Source of the DNA: Dyella dinghuensis
Lineage (GTDB): Bacteria; Pseudomonadota; Gammaproteobacteria; Xanthomonadales; Rhodanobacteraceae
Assembly (NCBI RefSeq): GCF_003977615.1
Contig: NZ_RYZR01000003.1
Location: forward strand, 248,001-312,000
Length of the DNA stretch: 64,000 nucleotides
Direction: 5' to 3'
Positions 56,501 to 64,000 of the stretch are shown here, one piece after another (the stretch's first letter is position 1; each line of letters begins with the position of its first letter). The notes beneath the pieces are model-generated. The model was not told where the DNA came from and did not search any database. It saw only the letters and a list, made by a program, of their open reading frames with translations. Position numbers and translations under genes: made by a program.

Positions 56501-59500
56501 GCGATTGGTATTTGTAGACGCCCGAATCCTGCTTGGTGAGTACGGAAACGTAACGGCGCTCGATCAACTGCGCTTTTAGGCCATCGAGCTTGATCGATTT
56601 AGCCTGCGGATCGATCGCCACTAGATGCACTTTTCGCACAGCATTGCGATCGACGTAATCGAGGTCGTCATCGCTGCGGTAACCCACCAGCCAATCGTTG
56701 CTGGATACGAGGCTCTGTGTTGCGGCGGCCACACTGCGGCCGCCGTCGGCTTCGTGCGCCTTGACAAGAAAGTAAAGCTGATACGTCGCATCGGCGTACT
56801 TCTTCAAATCCAGATCGAATTCGGCATGGCCGTTGTCGTCGGTCTTGCCATCCTGCAAGGCTTCGTCATAACCATCCTTCGCACGATGCACATCGTAGAA
56901 GTGATAGTTGGGCCAGCTGTGGAACGCAGGCCATGCCGGACGCAAGGTAAGCGACGCTTCCACACGACGATTGGCAGCGGGAGTGCCAAACAGATTCTGC
57001 GCATCGACGATGCCTTTCAGCCCAGCGGGCTTCACCCAGCCCTCGGTCACCTGGCTCGATAACTTCGCTTCGACCTTCATGCGATCCGGCAGGAATTCCT
57101 TCACCTGCACGGTGGTGTTGCCAATCTGCGTATCGGCTTTGCCGTCGCGCACGATGTACAGATTGACCGTCCAAGTGCCGGTCGGCGCGGTTTCGGATGG
57201 TGTGTACGTCAATTCGCCAAAGCCGGAGTCATCCATTTTCAGCGGGATTTGCTTGACGGTCACACCGCGTGGATCGACCACCTCCGCTTGCAGCGGAATA
57301 CCTGCTACATCGCGCACCCAGCTCGCGGCTCTGACGATCAGACCAATGTGGATGTCATCACCCGGGCGATAGATGCCGCGATCGGAGAATAGGTAGCCGG
57401 ACAACGTACCAGGATTCACCGCACTGGCTTCGCCGCCAATGTCGAAGCGCGAATAGTCCAGCTGCCTGTCGCTGCCGCCAATCGGCAGGAAGGAAAGATC
57501 GTCGGCTTTCTTGACCACATACAGGGACGGCTGCTTTTCCCGATCCAGACCTTTGAACGTTGGGAAATGCACCATGCCATCGGCGCCGGTGCTTTCGGTA
57601 AACAAGGTTTGGCCGTTGACGGCAAGCACGGATACTTCCGCACCGGCGACGGGTTGTCCGGTACGAATGGATTGCACGAAGACGTCTTGACTTCCATCCA
57701 GCGCACGCTTCACCAGCATGCCCAGATCGGTAACGACAATCAGGCGGCTGTCTTCGGCACTGTCGTTGGAGTCATCGTTTGCGCTGCTGTCGTCGCTCGA
57801 TGCATCCGGGTCCGGTTGCGCGCCCGCAGGCGGCGGCGCAATGCCCTGCTTTGCAAAAGCCTTGGCTTTCGCCGCTTCGTCAGCCTGTTTCTTCTCAGCG
57901 GCCGGGTCGAAGTCGTACAAGTGCAGCAGGAATACACCGCGCTTGCCTTCCTGGAGGTATTGACCCAGATCCACACCTTCGTAGTGCGCGTGCGCGGGAT
58001 CGCCGGTCGGGAACGCACGTTTAACCTCATAACGGTCAACGATGTGCTCCTCACCGAATCCGTAAATAAGCTGCGGATGGCTGTAGTTACCCTGATTGAG
58101 ACTGACCAGATGCTGCAATTGATCCGGCAGCACGCGTCCGACTTCCAGCCGCATGCCGGTCATATTGCGCGACACGACGGAAATGCGTTTGCTGCCACTG
58201 AGCGAAAGCAGCGAACCGTCAGCCATGAAACGCAAGAGTTTCGGATAGTCGGGCACGGTGACGATTTGCACCGAAGGCGCACCAAGGATGTATCCGCCAA
58301 ACGACTTCAGTCCCTTGTCCACACGAACGTAGATCCGCTGACCCGGATCGGCGTGGAACTTGAAGCTCTGCAATTCCTGGTAGTCGTTCTCGGTGGGCAC
58401 GACTTCCAGCGGCAGCTCTTGCGACTTGCGCAGCGTATCTACACCAACTTCGCCCGTACTCCAGTCGTATTGGCCGTCATCGGCGTTATCGACACCCGGT
58501 TTGTGCGCGGGCAATACCCATGCATGAACGAGACCTGCGAGATCGCTGTCACGCACGGCACCGTTCAAGTTAACGACCATCACCTGCTCGGGTTCGTACT
58601 TGTCGTTATCAACGAGTGTTGGATTGATGTCCTGCACGGCTAAACTATAGAGGCCCGGCACGCGCACGCTGGCGCTTTGGTCGGCGTTAGTGCCCTCGCC
58701 GCCGCGGGAACTCTGTACGCCGCTATCAAGTTTCAGCGACACCGAACCGTCGTCGCGCGGCAAATCCAGCGGCTGTGAATGAATCCATGCGTGCAACTTG
58801 TATTGATCGTACGTAACGCTGAACTTGAGCGGCGTAGAGGCTTTACCACCCTGTCCGTCCAGTGCGAGCTCGATACGTTTTTCCAATTGCGCGCTATCGA
58901 CTGGATAGTTGAAATTGACGGGGATGATGGTCTTTTTTGCTGTTGGGTCCTGCGGGTCTTGATAAAACTCGCCGCGACCAAGCGTCGCCGAAAATGGCTG
59001 CGTATCGAATTCAAAGTGATCGTCCGCGAGCAGTACGTGATGCGCAAACGCCTGCGGGATATCGAAACGAACCTTGTAATGCTGTCCGACCGGCCAGTCG
59101 GCGGCGGGCGTAAAGCGCAATGTCTTGTCATCCACCCAGGTCCATTGCCCCTTGGTATCGGGCTGCATGGTGATGCCGGTGGTTACTTGCTTGCCAACCA
59201 GTTCAATGGGTGCGGCAGAGGCCGAAAAATCAACCTCAAGCGGCTGGATGACCAGCGGCAGCTTGGTGTAATCGGTGATCGCAGGCGCGTTGATCTGCCA
59301 GGTGATGCGAAGCGGTTCGGGCGGCCGCGGGCGATGCTTATACCACTGCCATCCGTACCAGCTGCCAGCAGCAACCAGTACCGCGACGAGAACGGCCGAA
59401 GCCGAACGTAAGGGGCGTCGGCGCACGACGTGCATCCACGTTGGGGCTGCCCAGGTGACGTTGCCGACCAACGGCGCCAATATCCAGCCCAGTGCGCTGA

Positions 59501-59555
59501 GCACACCGCGCACGAGGCGCACGGGCAGCATAAGCAGAAAACGCAGCAGATCCAT
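53511..59555 (-). CDS. bacterial alpha-2-macroglobulin family protein with thioester
   Basis: 2014 aa, longer than E. coli YfhM (about 1650). ATG 59555 with GGAAGG 6 bases upstream. Instead of a lipobox it has hydrophobic stretches about 5-35 and 52-72, predicting an inner-membrane anchor with the rest periplasmic. MG domains, bait-like region, thioester motif CSEQ at 1504-1507 (YCSEQIVSAA; the family consensus is CxEQ), thioester-domain helices, and a receptor-like C-terminus. A linker of about 45 residues near 1890-1935 is made of N, D, G, S and P. By family it traps attacking proteases through the thioester, guarding the wall while PBP1C repairs it. It also carries a Asp/Ser run (DASSDDSSANDDSND) near residue 590. 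Confidence 0.93.
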   Translation of the reverse strand: MDLLRFLLMLPVRLVRGVLSALGWILAPLVGNVTWAAPTWMHVVRRRPLRSASAVLVAVLVAAGSWYGWQWYKHRPRPPEPLRITWQINAPAITDYTKLPLVIQPLEVDFSASAAPIELVGKQVTTGITMQPDTKGQWTWVDDKTLRFTPAADWPVGQHYKVRFDIPQAFAHHVLLADDHFEFDTQPFSATLGRGEFYQDPQDPTAKKTIIPVNFNYPVDSAQLEKRIELALDGQGGKASTPLKFSVTYDQYKLHAWIHSQPLDLPRDDGSVSLKLDSGVQSSRGGEGTNADQSASVRVPGLYSLAVQDINPTLVDNDKYEPEQVMVVNLNGAVRDSDLAGLVHAWVLPAHKPGVDNADDGQYDWSTGEVGVDTLRKSQELPLEVVPTENDYQELQSFKFHADPGQRIYVRVDKGLKSFGGYILGAPSVQIVTVPDYPKLLRFMADGSLLSLSGSKRISVVSRNMTGMRLEVGRVLPDQLQHLVSLNQGNYSHPQLIYGFGEEHIVDRYEVKRAFPTGDPAHAHYEGVDLGQYLQEGKRGVFLLHLYDFDPAAEKKQADEAAKAKAFAKQGIAPPPAGAQPDPDASSDDSSANDDSNDSAEDSRLIVVTDLGMLVKRALDGSQDVFVQSIRTGQPVAGAEVSVLAVNGQTLFTESTGADGMVHFPTFKGLDREKQPSLYVVKKADDLSFLPIGGSDRQLDYSRFDIGGEASAVNPGTLSGYLFSDRGIYRPGDDIHIGLIVRAASWVRDVAGIPLQAEVVDPRGVTVKQIPLKMDDSGFGELTYTPSETAPTGTWTVNLYIVRDGKADTQIGNTTVQVKEFLPDRMKVEAKLSSQVTEGWVKPAGLKGIVDAQNLFGTPAANRRVEASLTLRPAWPAFHSWPNYHFYDVHRAKDGYDEALQDGKTDDNGHAEFDLDLKKYADATYQLYFLVKAHEADGGRSVAAATQSLVSSNDWLVGYRSDDDLDYVDRNAVRKVHLVAIDPQAKSIKLDGLKAQLIERRYVSVLTKQDSGVYKYQSRLKEIPVNEQPLLIPAGGLDYALPTDKPGNYALVILRGSDRIEVNRISYSVAGAANLSRSLDRNAELQLNLEKPDYKPGDTVNISIHAPYVGSGLITIERDKVYAHAWFHADTTSSVQQITIPKDFEGNGYINVQFVRDPSSDEIFMSPLSYGVVPFSVNLDARRDPITVESPNLVKPGDTVTFKLHADHPAKAVVFAVDEGILQVAHYKLGDPLTYFFRKKMLEVQTSQILDLILPDFEKLMASAAAPGGDADAAIGKQLNPFKRKRDKPVVFWSGIVDVDGEKDFTYTVPDYFNGKLRVMAVAVSQDRVGTYEGATTVRGDFVLSPNVPTTLAPGDEVDISVGVANNLTGLGGKQVPVAVTLKTGPQLQVVGAPTQNISLAEMREGVVKFRVKATDQLGSGHLAFTAAYGDKSAGQAVDVSVRPASAYRTQVDVGQVATRSQIDTASLRPMYDAYATRDAAISPLPVVLAQGITSYLVNYQNYCSEQIVSAAMPRLIMDKWPQVPVFNHVLQPVFAEKKISNAEAVSKLLDVLHSRQNSEGGFGLWSATPDSEPFVSNYAMNFMLEARDRGTPVPQDMLDAGNKYLQQLANDNGMDSLDLLRQRAYAAYLLTRQGNVTTNALASIQKRLQEAYPEDWKNDLAAAWLAASYKLLKQDDEANRLMAGPEKALVRSEAREKYFYSYYYDPLVRDATVLYLLSKHFPDRAKALPPRVFENLAWPMAHDDYNTLSSSMTILALDSYADQTSAELDKLGIQEVHADGSTKTISSIEGNLLQAGSWDVSASKLRFVNQSTLPAWHVVSQGGYDSRQPSDAIKNGIEVIRDYTDDQGKAVDTLTVGQEINVHVRIRATGDDGIGNVAVVDLLPGGFEPVIEPPPPVNAPQNADNSGGDNSGNDNSDNGNNDSGNGNPPPAPAWRSTIGLPQSTWQLDYADIREDRVVIYGTATPDVHEFVYRIRATNAGKFAVPPAYAESMYDRSIQARSAGGATLTVTDKP

Positions 59556-59753
59556 GATGCCTTCCGATATTCAATCCGTGTATGACCCCGGCGTTTTGCA
59601 CGCCGCGGCGTTCGCCCAGCTGTAGGGAAGGCTCACGCCGACAGGCATGAACCACTACGAACAAGATTCCCCATGCACATACTGCGCATTGAAAATGGCA
59701 GCTTGCGGTCAGGATTCTGGCACGACCGTACGGCCTCGGGCAGAAGCATGACG

Positions 59754-59786
59754 AAAAAATAGCAGGCGCCGTATCGGCTCGGCGCC
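59754..59786 (-). terminator. Rho-independent terminator of the galU operon
   Basis: 7-bp stem GGCGCCG/CGGCGCC with an 8-base loop, then TGCTATTTTTT on the minus strand, 11 bases past the galU stop. Confidence 0.85.
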
Positions 59787-59796
59787 AGGCCTGCCG

Positions 59797-60666
59797 TCAG
59801 TGTTGCTTGAACTCTCGGACGACTTTGGCGAGTGTCGGGTCCTGCATGGCCATATGCATGGTGGCGCGCACCAGGCCGGCTTTGTTCCCGCAGTCAAAAC
59901 GGGTGCCTTCAAAACGATAGGCAAGCACCTTGCCCTGCTCCTTCAAAAGCGCCTCGATGGCGTCCGTGAGCTGTATCTCGCCGCCTGCACCAGGCGTCGT
60001 CTGTTCGAGTAGCTGAAAGATGCGGCCGGGCAGCACGTAACGGCCGACCACCGCGAGGTTGGACGGCGCATCGGCCGGCTTGGGTTTCTCGACCATGAAG
60101 CGGATGCGCGCGCTTCGTGTGTCGATGGGTTCGGCATCGACGATGCCGTATTTGTCGGTCTGATCGTGCGGTACTTCTTCCACCGCAATGACGCCAGCTT
60201 TTTCCGTCTCACCCAGCTCGGCCATCTGGCGCAAAGCGCCCTTGCCCTGATTCCAGATCAGGTCATCGGGGAGCACGACTCCAAACGGCTCATCGCCTAC
60301 CACCGGTTTGGCGCAAAGCACCGCATGACCAAGTCCAAGCGCCTCGGGTTGGGTCACGAAAATCGCACGCACATGTTTGGGAAGCGTGCCTTGCACCAGC
60401 GCCAGGAGTTCGTCCTTGCCCTTCTCCTGCAACTTCGCTTCAAGCTCATAAGCCTTGTCGAAGTAATCGGCAATAGCGTGTTTGTAACGATTGGTGACAA
60501 AGATCAGCGTATCGGCACCAGCGTCGACGGCTTCATCGACCGCGTACTGGATAAGCGGCTTATCCAATACCGGGAGCATTTCCTTGGCAACAACTTTGGT
60601 CGCGGGAAGAAAACGAGTACCTAGACCGGCAACCGGAAATACCACTTTGCGCAAGGGCTTACTCAC
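59797..60666 (-). CDS. galU: UTP-glucose-1-phosphate uridylyltransferase
   Basis: 289 aa. GTG 60666 follows the stop of the dehydratase gene with no spacer; GGGAGAG lies inside the end of that gene. Nucleotidyltransferase motif GLGTRFLPATK at residues 15-25, with KEMLPVLDKPLIQYAVDEA, then FVTQPEALGLGHAV and EKP. Makes UDP-glucose for lipopolysaccharide, exopolysaccharide and the beta-glucan made by the synthetase at the left edge. Last gene of the lapB-wecA-like-wbpM-like-galU run. Confidence 0.96.
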   Translation of the reverse strand: MSKPLRKVVFPVAGLGTRFLPATKVVAKEMLPVLDKPLIQYAVDEAVDAGADTLIFVTNRYKHAIADYFDKAYELEAKLQEKGKDELLALVQGTLPKHVRAIFVTQPEALGLGHAVLCAKPVVGDEPFGVVLPDDLIWNQGKGALRQMAELGETEKAGVIAVEEVPHDQTDKYGIVDAEPIDTRSARIRFMVEKPKPADAPSNLAVVGRYVLPGRIFQLLEQTTPGAGGEIQLTDAIEALLKEQGKVLAYRFEGTRFDCGNKAGLVRATMHMAMQDPTLAKVVREFKQH

Positions 60667-62562
60667 TCACTTCTCTCCCATTTCATTGCGACGAATCGAA
60701 ACAACGTTATCCGGCTGTGCCACATCGGTCCAGCAGAACGACGGCAGCAGGTTGGAGACGCAGCGCCGCAATTCCTCTTCATCGTAACTGCGCACCGAGT
60801 CAGCTGCTCGGGTCATCTGTACCTGCAACAGATCCCATGAGACCGGGCGATGTTGCGCAAGGAAGATCTTGTTGTGCGCGGTTGCGCTGTAGTTCTCCAG
60901 CGGATGAAACAGCTCTTCGAAGAGTTTTTCACCGGAACGCAAACCGGTATACACAATCGGTATCTCGGTGCCGGGCTTCTTGCCAGCAAGACGAATCATC
61001 TGCTCGGCGAGGTCACGTATCTTCACCGGCTCACCCATATCCAGTGCAAAGATTTCGCCGCCTTTGCCCAGGGCTGCCGCCTGCAAAATGAGTTGCGTGG
61101 CTTCCGGAATGGTCATGAAGTAACGCGAGATTTCCGGGTGCGTTACCGTCACCGGGCCACCCGAACTGATCTGCTGACGGAACAGGGGCACGACCGATCC
61201 AGCCGAATCAAGTACGTTACCGAACCGCACCGTAATGAAGTGCGTGCTGGAATTTGCGTTGAGATTCTGACACCAGATTTCGGCAATGCGTTTGCAAGCA
61301 CCCATCACACTGGTGGGATTGACCGCTTTGTCCGTCGAGATAAGCACGAAGCACTCGACGCGCGTTTCGTGCGCGAGATCGGCCACGTTGCGTGTTGCCA
61401 GCACATTGTTCCGAACCGCGGTGCGCAACTGTCCTTGCAACATCGGAACATGCTTATACGCCGCCGCATGGAAAACCACCTGCGGCCTTACCTCCGTAAA
61501 CAGGCGGCGCATAGCGATGGGATCGCCGCAATCGGCGAGCACGCTGTTAAGCAGAAGCTCTGGATAAGCAGCACGCAATTCCTGTGAAATCTGATAGAGG
61601 TTGTATTCGCTGGATTCGACGATGGTCAGTGCTTGGACGCCCAGCCGAGCGACCTGGCGGCAAAGCTCCGAGCCGATGGAGCCACCGCCCCCCGTCACCA
61701 GCACGCGACGCCCCGTCAACGTTTCGCGAATACGTGTCCAATCGAGCTCCACCGCATCGCGACCCAGCAAGTCCTCGATCGATACTTCCTTGATTTGGTT
61801 GAATTGGGCACGCCCTGCGACGACATCTTCCAGCTTGGGCACGGTGCGGTAAGGCAAACCCGTGCGGTCGCACAAATCGACCACGTGTCGCATCAGTCGT
61901 GCATTTGCACCGGGCAACGCAATCAACAGCATTTGTACCGCGGCTTCCTTGGCGACATCCGGAAGCTGGTCCAGAGTGCCGAGCACAGGCTTGCCGTTGA
62001 TGCGCGCGCCGCGCAGCGAACGTTGATCGTCGACGAAGCCGACCACCACATAACGACTATCGCGATGAAGATCGCGCGCAAGCGCTTCGCCGGCACGATC
62101 CGCACCGACGATCAGCACACGCTGTGTTTTGGCATTCATGAAAAGATCGATGCGGCTGTCTTTCCAGAATCGATACGCCAGGCGCGGAGCGCCAAGAAAC
62201 AGCGCAAGCACGAACGGATACAACAACAATACGGAGCGCGGCACACCTTCCAAACGTCCATACAGGAAGAGTGCTACACCGATGGCCACCGTTCCGACGA
62301 TGGCGGCGCGCAAGATGTTCCACAGATCAGGAAGACTGGCGAATCGCCATACGCCTTTGTACAGCCCGGTCCACGCGTAGATCAGACCTTGTACAAGAAG
62401 GACAATCGGAAATTCGAAGAAACCGAAGGTAACCGGGAGTTGCGGGTCGATAGCGTAGCGAAGTTCCTTGGCCACCCACCAAGCGAGCGCTGTGACCAGC
62501 AGGTCGTGGGCAACCACGGCCACTCGCGGGTGAACGACGCCTACTAGTTTACGTATGGACAT
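60667..62562 (-). CDS. WbpM/CapD-like UDP-GlcNAc 4,6-dehydratase, membrane-bound
   Basis: 631 aa from ATG 62562, overlapping the end of the WecA-like gene by 14 bases; AAGG lies 8 bases upstream. Four N-terminal membrane helices (about 15-130), a CoA-binding-like Rossmann domain (VLIVGADRAGEALARDL), then the catalytic SDR domain: VLVTGGGGSIGSELCRQV, VFHAAAYKHVPMLQ, STDKAVNPTSVMGACKR. The M-x-x-x-K in place of Y-x-x-x-K is the mark of the large inverting dehydratases (WbpM, PglF). Makes a UDP-4-keto-6-deoxy-HexNAc precursor of bacillosamine, fucosamine or quinovosamine sugars. Confidence 0.93.
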   Translation of the reverse strand: MSIRKLVGVVHPRVAVVAHDLLVTALAWWVAKELRYAIDPQLPVTFGFFEFPIVLLVQGLIYAWTGLYKGVWRFASLPDLWNILRAAIVGTVAIGVALFLYGRLEGVPRSVLLLYPFVLALFLGAPRLAYRFWKDSRIDLFMNAKTQRVLIVGADRAGEALARDLHRDSRYVVVGFVDDQRSLRGARINGKPVLGTLDQLPDVAKEAAVQMLLIALPGANARLMRHVVDLCDRTGLPYRTVPKLEDVVAGRAQFNQIKEVSIEDLLGRDAVELDWTRIRETLTGRRVLVTGGGGSIGSELCRQVARLGVQALTIVESSEYNLYQISQELRAAYPELLLNSVLADCGDPIAMRRLFTEVRPQVVFHAAAYKHVPMLQGQLRTAVRNNVLATRNVADLAHETRVECFVLISTDKAVNPTSVMGACKRIAEIWCQNLNANSSTHFITVRFGNVLDSAGSVVPLFRQQISSGGPVTVTHPEISRYFMTIPEATQLILQAAALGKGGEIFALDMGEPVKIRDLAEQMIRLAGKKPGTEIPIVYTGLRSGEKLFEELFHPLENYSATAHNKIFLAQHRPVSWDLLQVQMTRAADSVRSYDEEELRRCVSNLLPSFCWTDVAQPDNVVSIRRNEMGEK

Positions 62563-63595
62563 GCCGAACCTTGTATCGATCTCGCTGGATGTAACGACGC
62601 TTAGCAACGAGCCAAACAGCCGAAGCGATCGAATAAATAAGGACGCAAGCGATTAGCCCCATCCCTGGTTTTTCGAACGCCCACGCTGCGAATGGCACCG
62701 CTACCAACAGATTCCACCCGAAATACCACGCCGCCCCCACAGCATGTGCGTGCCCCCTGCGTACAATCCATTGATACAGATGTTCGCGGTGGGCAGTGTA
62801 CCAGCGGCGTCCGCGCAGAATACGTGTAAGAAGAGTAAGGGTCGCATCCGTCACAAAAGCTGAACTGAGGATCAGGGATGCCCAAACCAGTGGCCAGCTC
62901 GCTTTCCAGAGCATGGTAGTTAGAGCGAAAACAAGCAGGCCAAGACTGCCGCTGCCAACATCCCCCATAAAAATACGGGCAGGTGCATGGTTGAAGTACC
63001 AGAACCCCAGGCATGCCGCTGCAACACAGGCCGATGCTGTGGCCAGCGCGGGCTGACCGGCAAACCATGACAGTACTGTCATGCCACATGCGACAAAGAC
63101 GCCTTGTTGCGCCAACAGGCCATCTATACCGTCCATGAAATTGTGCAGATTGATGCTCCATGCTCCCGCCAAAACGAGCAACGGTAGCCAGAACCAGCTA
63201 GGACCATCCATGAGCAACGCGACGCAAAAAATAGCGACAGCAAGAACTTGCACACCAAAACGTGGAAGTGCGGGCAAAGAACTATGGTCGTCCCACCAAC
63301 CAATCCACGCGACCATCACGACCGCGACGATCAATGCAACAACCGTAAATATCGGCCACACAGGTTGTACAAACAGCAGACACAACGGCATCGTTGGCAC
63401 GACGGCAACAATAATGCCGATGCCGCCACCACGTGGTGTGGGCACTTTGTGCGAGCGCCGCTGACCGGGTTGATCGAACATGCCACGGCGATGCGCGTAG
63501 GCAATCGCAGCGCGCACGACGCCCAGCGCCAGAAGAAAAGCAATCAGAACGTAAAGTGCGATCGGGGCGAACGTAGCCACGACGGCATTACTCAT
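62549..63595 (-). CDS. WecA/WbpL-like polyprenyl-phosphate HexNAc-1-phosphate transferase
   Basis: 348 aa from ATG 63595, which overlaps the lapB stop by 8 bases. About 10-11 membrane helices. Family motifs: RRGMFDQPGQRRSHKVPTPRGGGI near 40-60; NFMDGIDGL near 155 (catalytic Asp); FMGDVGSGSLG near 205; C-terminal HREHLYQ with the His motif. Transfers a sugar-1-phosphate to undecaprenyl phosphate to start O-antigen or exopolysaccharide units. The adjacent WbpM-like gene suggests that the sugar is a 6-deoxy-HexNAc, as with WbpL in Pseudomonas; this is inference. Confidence 0.93.
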   Translation of the reverse strand: MSNAVVATFAPIALYVLIAFLLALGVVRAAIAYAHRRGMFDQPGQRRSHKVPTPRGGGIGIIVAVVPTMPLCLLFVQPVWPIFTVVALIVAVVMVAWIGWWDDHSSLPALPRFGVQVLAVAIFCVALLMDGPSWFWLPLLVLAGAWSINLHNFMDGIDGLLAQQGVFVACGMTVLSWFAGQPALATASACVAAACLGFWYFNHAPARIFMGDVGSGSLGLLVFALTTMLWKASWPLVWASLILSSAFVTDATLTLLTRILRGRRWYTAHREHLYQWIVRRGHAHAVGAAWYFGWNLLVAVPFAAWAFEKPGMGLIACVLIYSIASAVWLVAKRRYIQRDRYKVRHVHT

Positions 63596-64000
63596 TGGCC
63601 ACACCGTGAATTGGCCTGATAGTGCTCCACCCTTTGCAACTAGGGCACTGCCAGTGATGTGCTTTCGTACCGAAACCGCAATGGCTGCAGCGATACATCG
63701 CCTGCCCTTCGAGCAACTTGTGCGTAAGGTCGCGAAGGATCAGGAAGTTCTCGCGCGCCTCGCCTTCGATCTTGTCCATCGTCGCATCGATAAGCGCCAT
63801 CAGGCCGCGTACGGAGGGGCGCTGACGCAATTGCGACGTAAGAAATTCAATCGCAGGTTTTTCGCCATCCCGCTGCTCGTAGAGATGCGTCAATGCGAGA
63901 ACCGGTGAAATACCGTGATAGCGCGCAAGAATGTCGCGCAGGAAGCGCTCTGCACGCTCCATTTGACCAGAGCGCGCATAGCTGTCCAGCAGCGGTGGCA
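63588..64000 (-). CDS. lapB: LapB (YciM) lipopolysaccharide assembly protein, N-terminus cut by window edge
   Basis: C-terminal 136 codons only; the frame is open to the edge. TPR helices (ALTHLYEQRDGEKPAIEFLTSQL), then the rubredoxin-like metal knuckle CSHCGFGT ... CPSCKGW that marks LapB. In E. coli LapB sits in the inner membrane, presents LpxC to FtsH and so limits LPS synthesis. Being translationally joined to O-antigen genes here fits coordination of lipid A and polysaccharide supply. The end -VANE is followed at once by the overlapping transferase start. Confidence 0.93.
   Translation of the reverse strand, partial: PPLLDSYARSGQMERAERFLRDILARYHGISPVLALTHLYEQRDGEKPAIEFLTSQLRQRPSVRGLMALIDATMDKIEGEARENFLILRDLTHKLLEGQAMYRCSHCGFGTKAHHWQCPSCKGWSTIRPIHGVANE

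Overview
The window looks like a chromosomal segment of a high-GC gammaproteobacterium of the Xanthomonadales, most like Rhodanobacteraceae (Dyella, Luteibacter or Frateuria type). I infer this from gene content, protein style and a Clp/CRP-type operator; I ran no database search. Thirty protein-coding genes are supported, 26 of them on the minus strand. I see no rRNA, tRNA, CRISPR array, insertion sequence or phage gene. Both ends cut through genes: a cyclic beta-1,2-glucan synthetase on the left (its C-terminus is missing) and lapB on the right (its N-terminus is missing).

Layout. 1-7.7 kb: the glucan synthetase and a divergent, orphan amino-acid-type binding protein. 7.8-29.7 kb: two tandem two-partner secretion (TPS) cassettes, each with a giant filamentous-haemagglutinin-like exoprotein (3184 and 2726 aa) followed by its outer-membrane transporter. 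Both exoproteins are built almost wholly from about 75-95-residue YDG/MBG-type modules. This is the most distinctive part of the window. 30.3-36.8 kb: an emrAB-type tripartite drug efflux operon led by its own TetR and MarR regulators, with a divergent short-chain dehydrogenase sharing the promoter region. 37.0-44.5 kb: single genes and pairs (DedA-rhodanese fusion, aquaporin Z, HdeD-like membrane protein fused to a predicted cysteine-peptidase-like domain, MFS transporter, methyltransferase, HU-like protein, TauE/SafE exporter, small Met/His-rich exported protein). 44.6-49.3 kb: a large hybrid histidine kinase and a metallo-beta-lactamase-fold hydrolase. 49.4-59.6 kb: a tRNA-binding protein overlapping an FAD amine oxidase, then the alpha-2-macroglobulin/PBP1C pair also known from E. 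coli (yfhM-pbpC). 59.8-64 kb: a tight operon lapB - WecA-like transferase - WbpM-like dehydratase - galU for surface polysaccharide.

The shared theme is the cell envelope: adhesin export, periplasmic glucan, O-antigen/exopolysaccharide precursors, peptidoglycan repair with protease defence, and efflux. Regulation visible in sequence includes a perfect TGTGA-N6-TCACA site upstream of the second TPS locus, face-to-face overlapping promoters with palindromes between tetR and the dehydrogenase, an intercistronic hairpin between tpsA2 and tpsB2, and several Rho-independent terminators.
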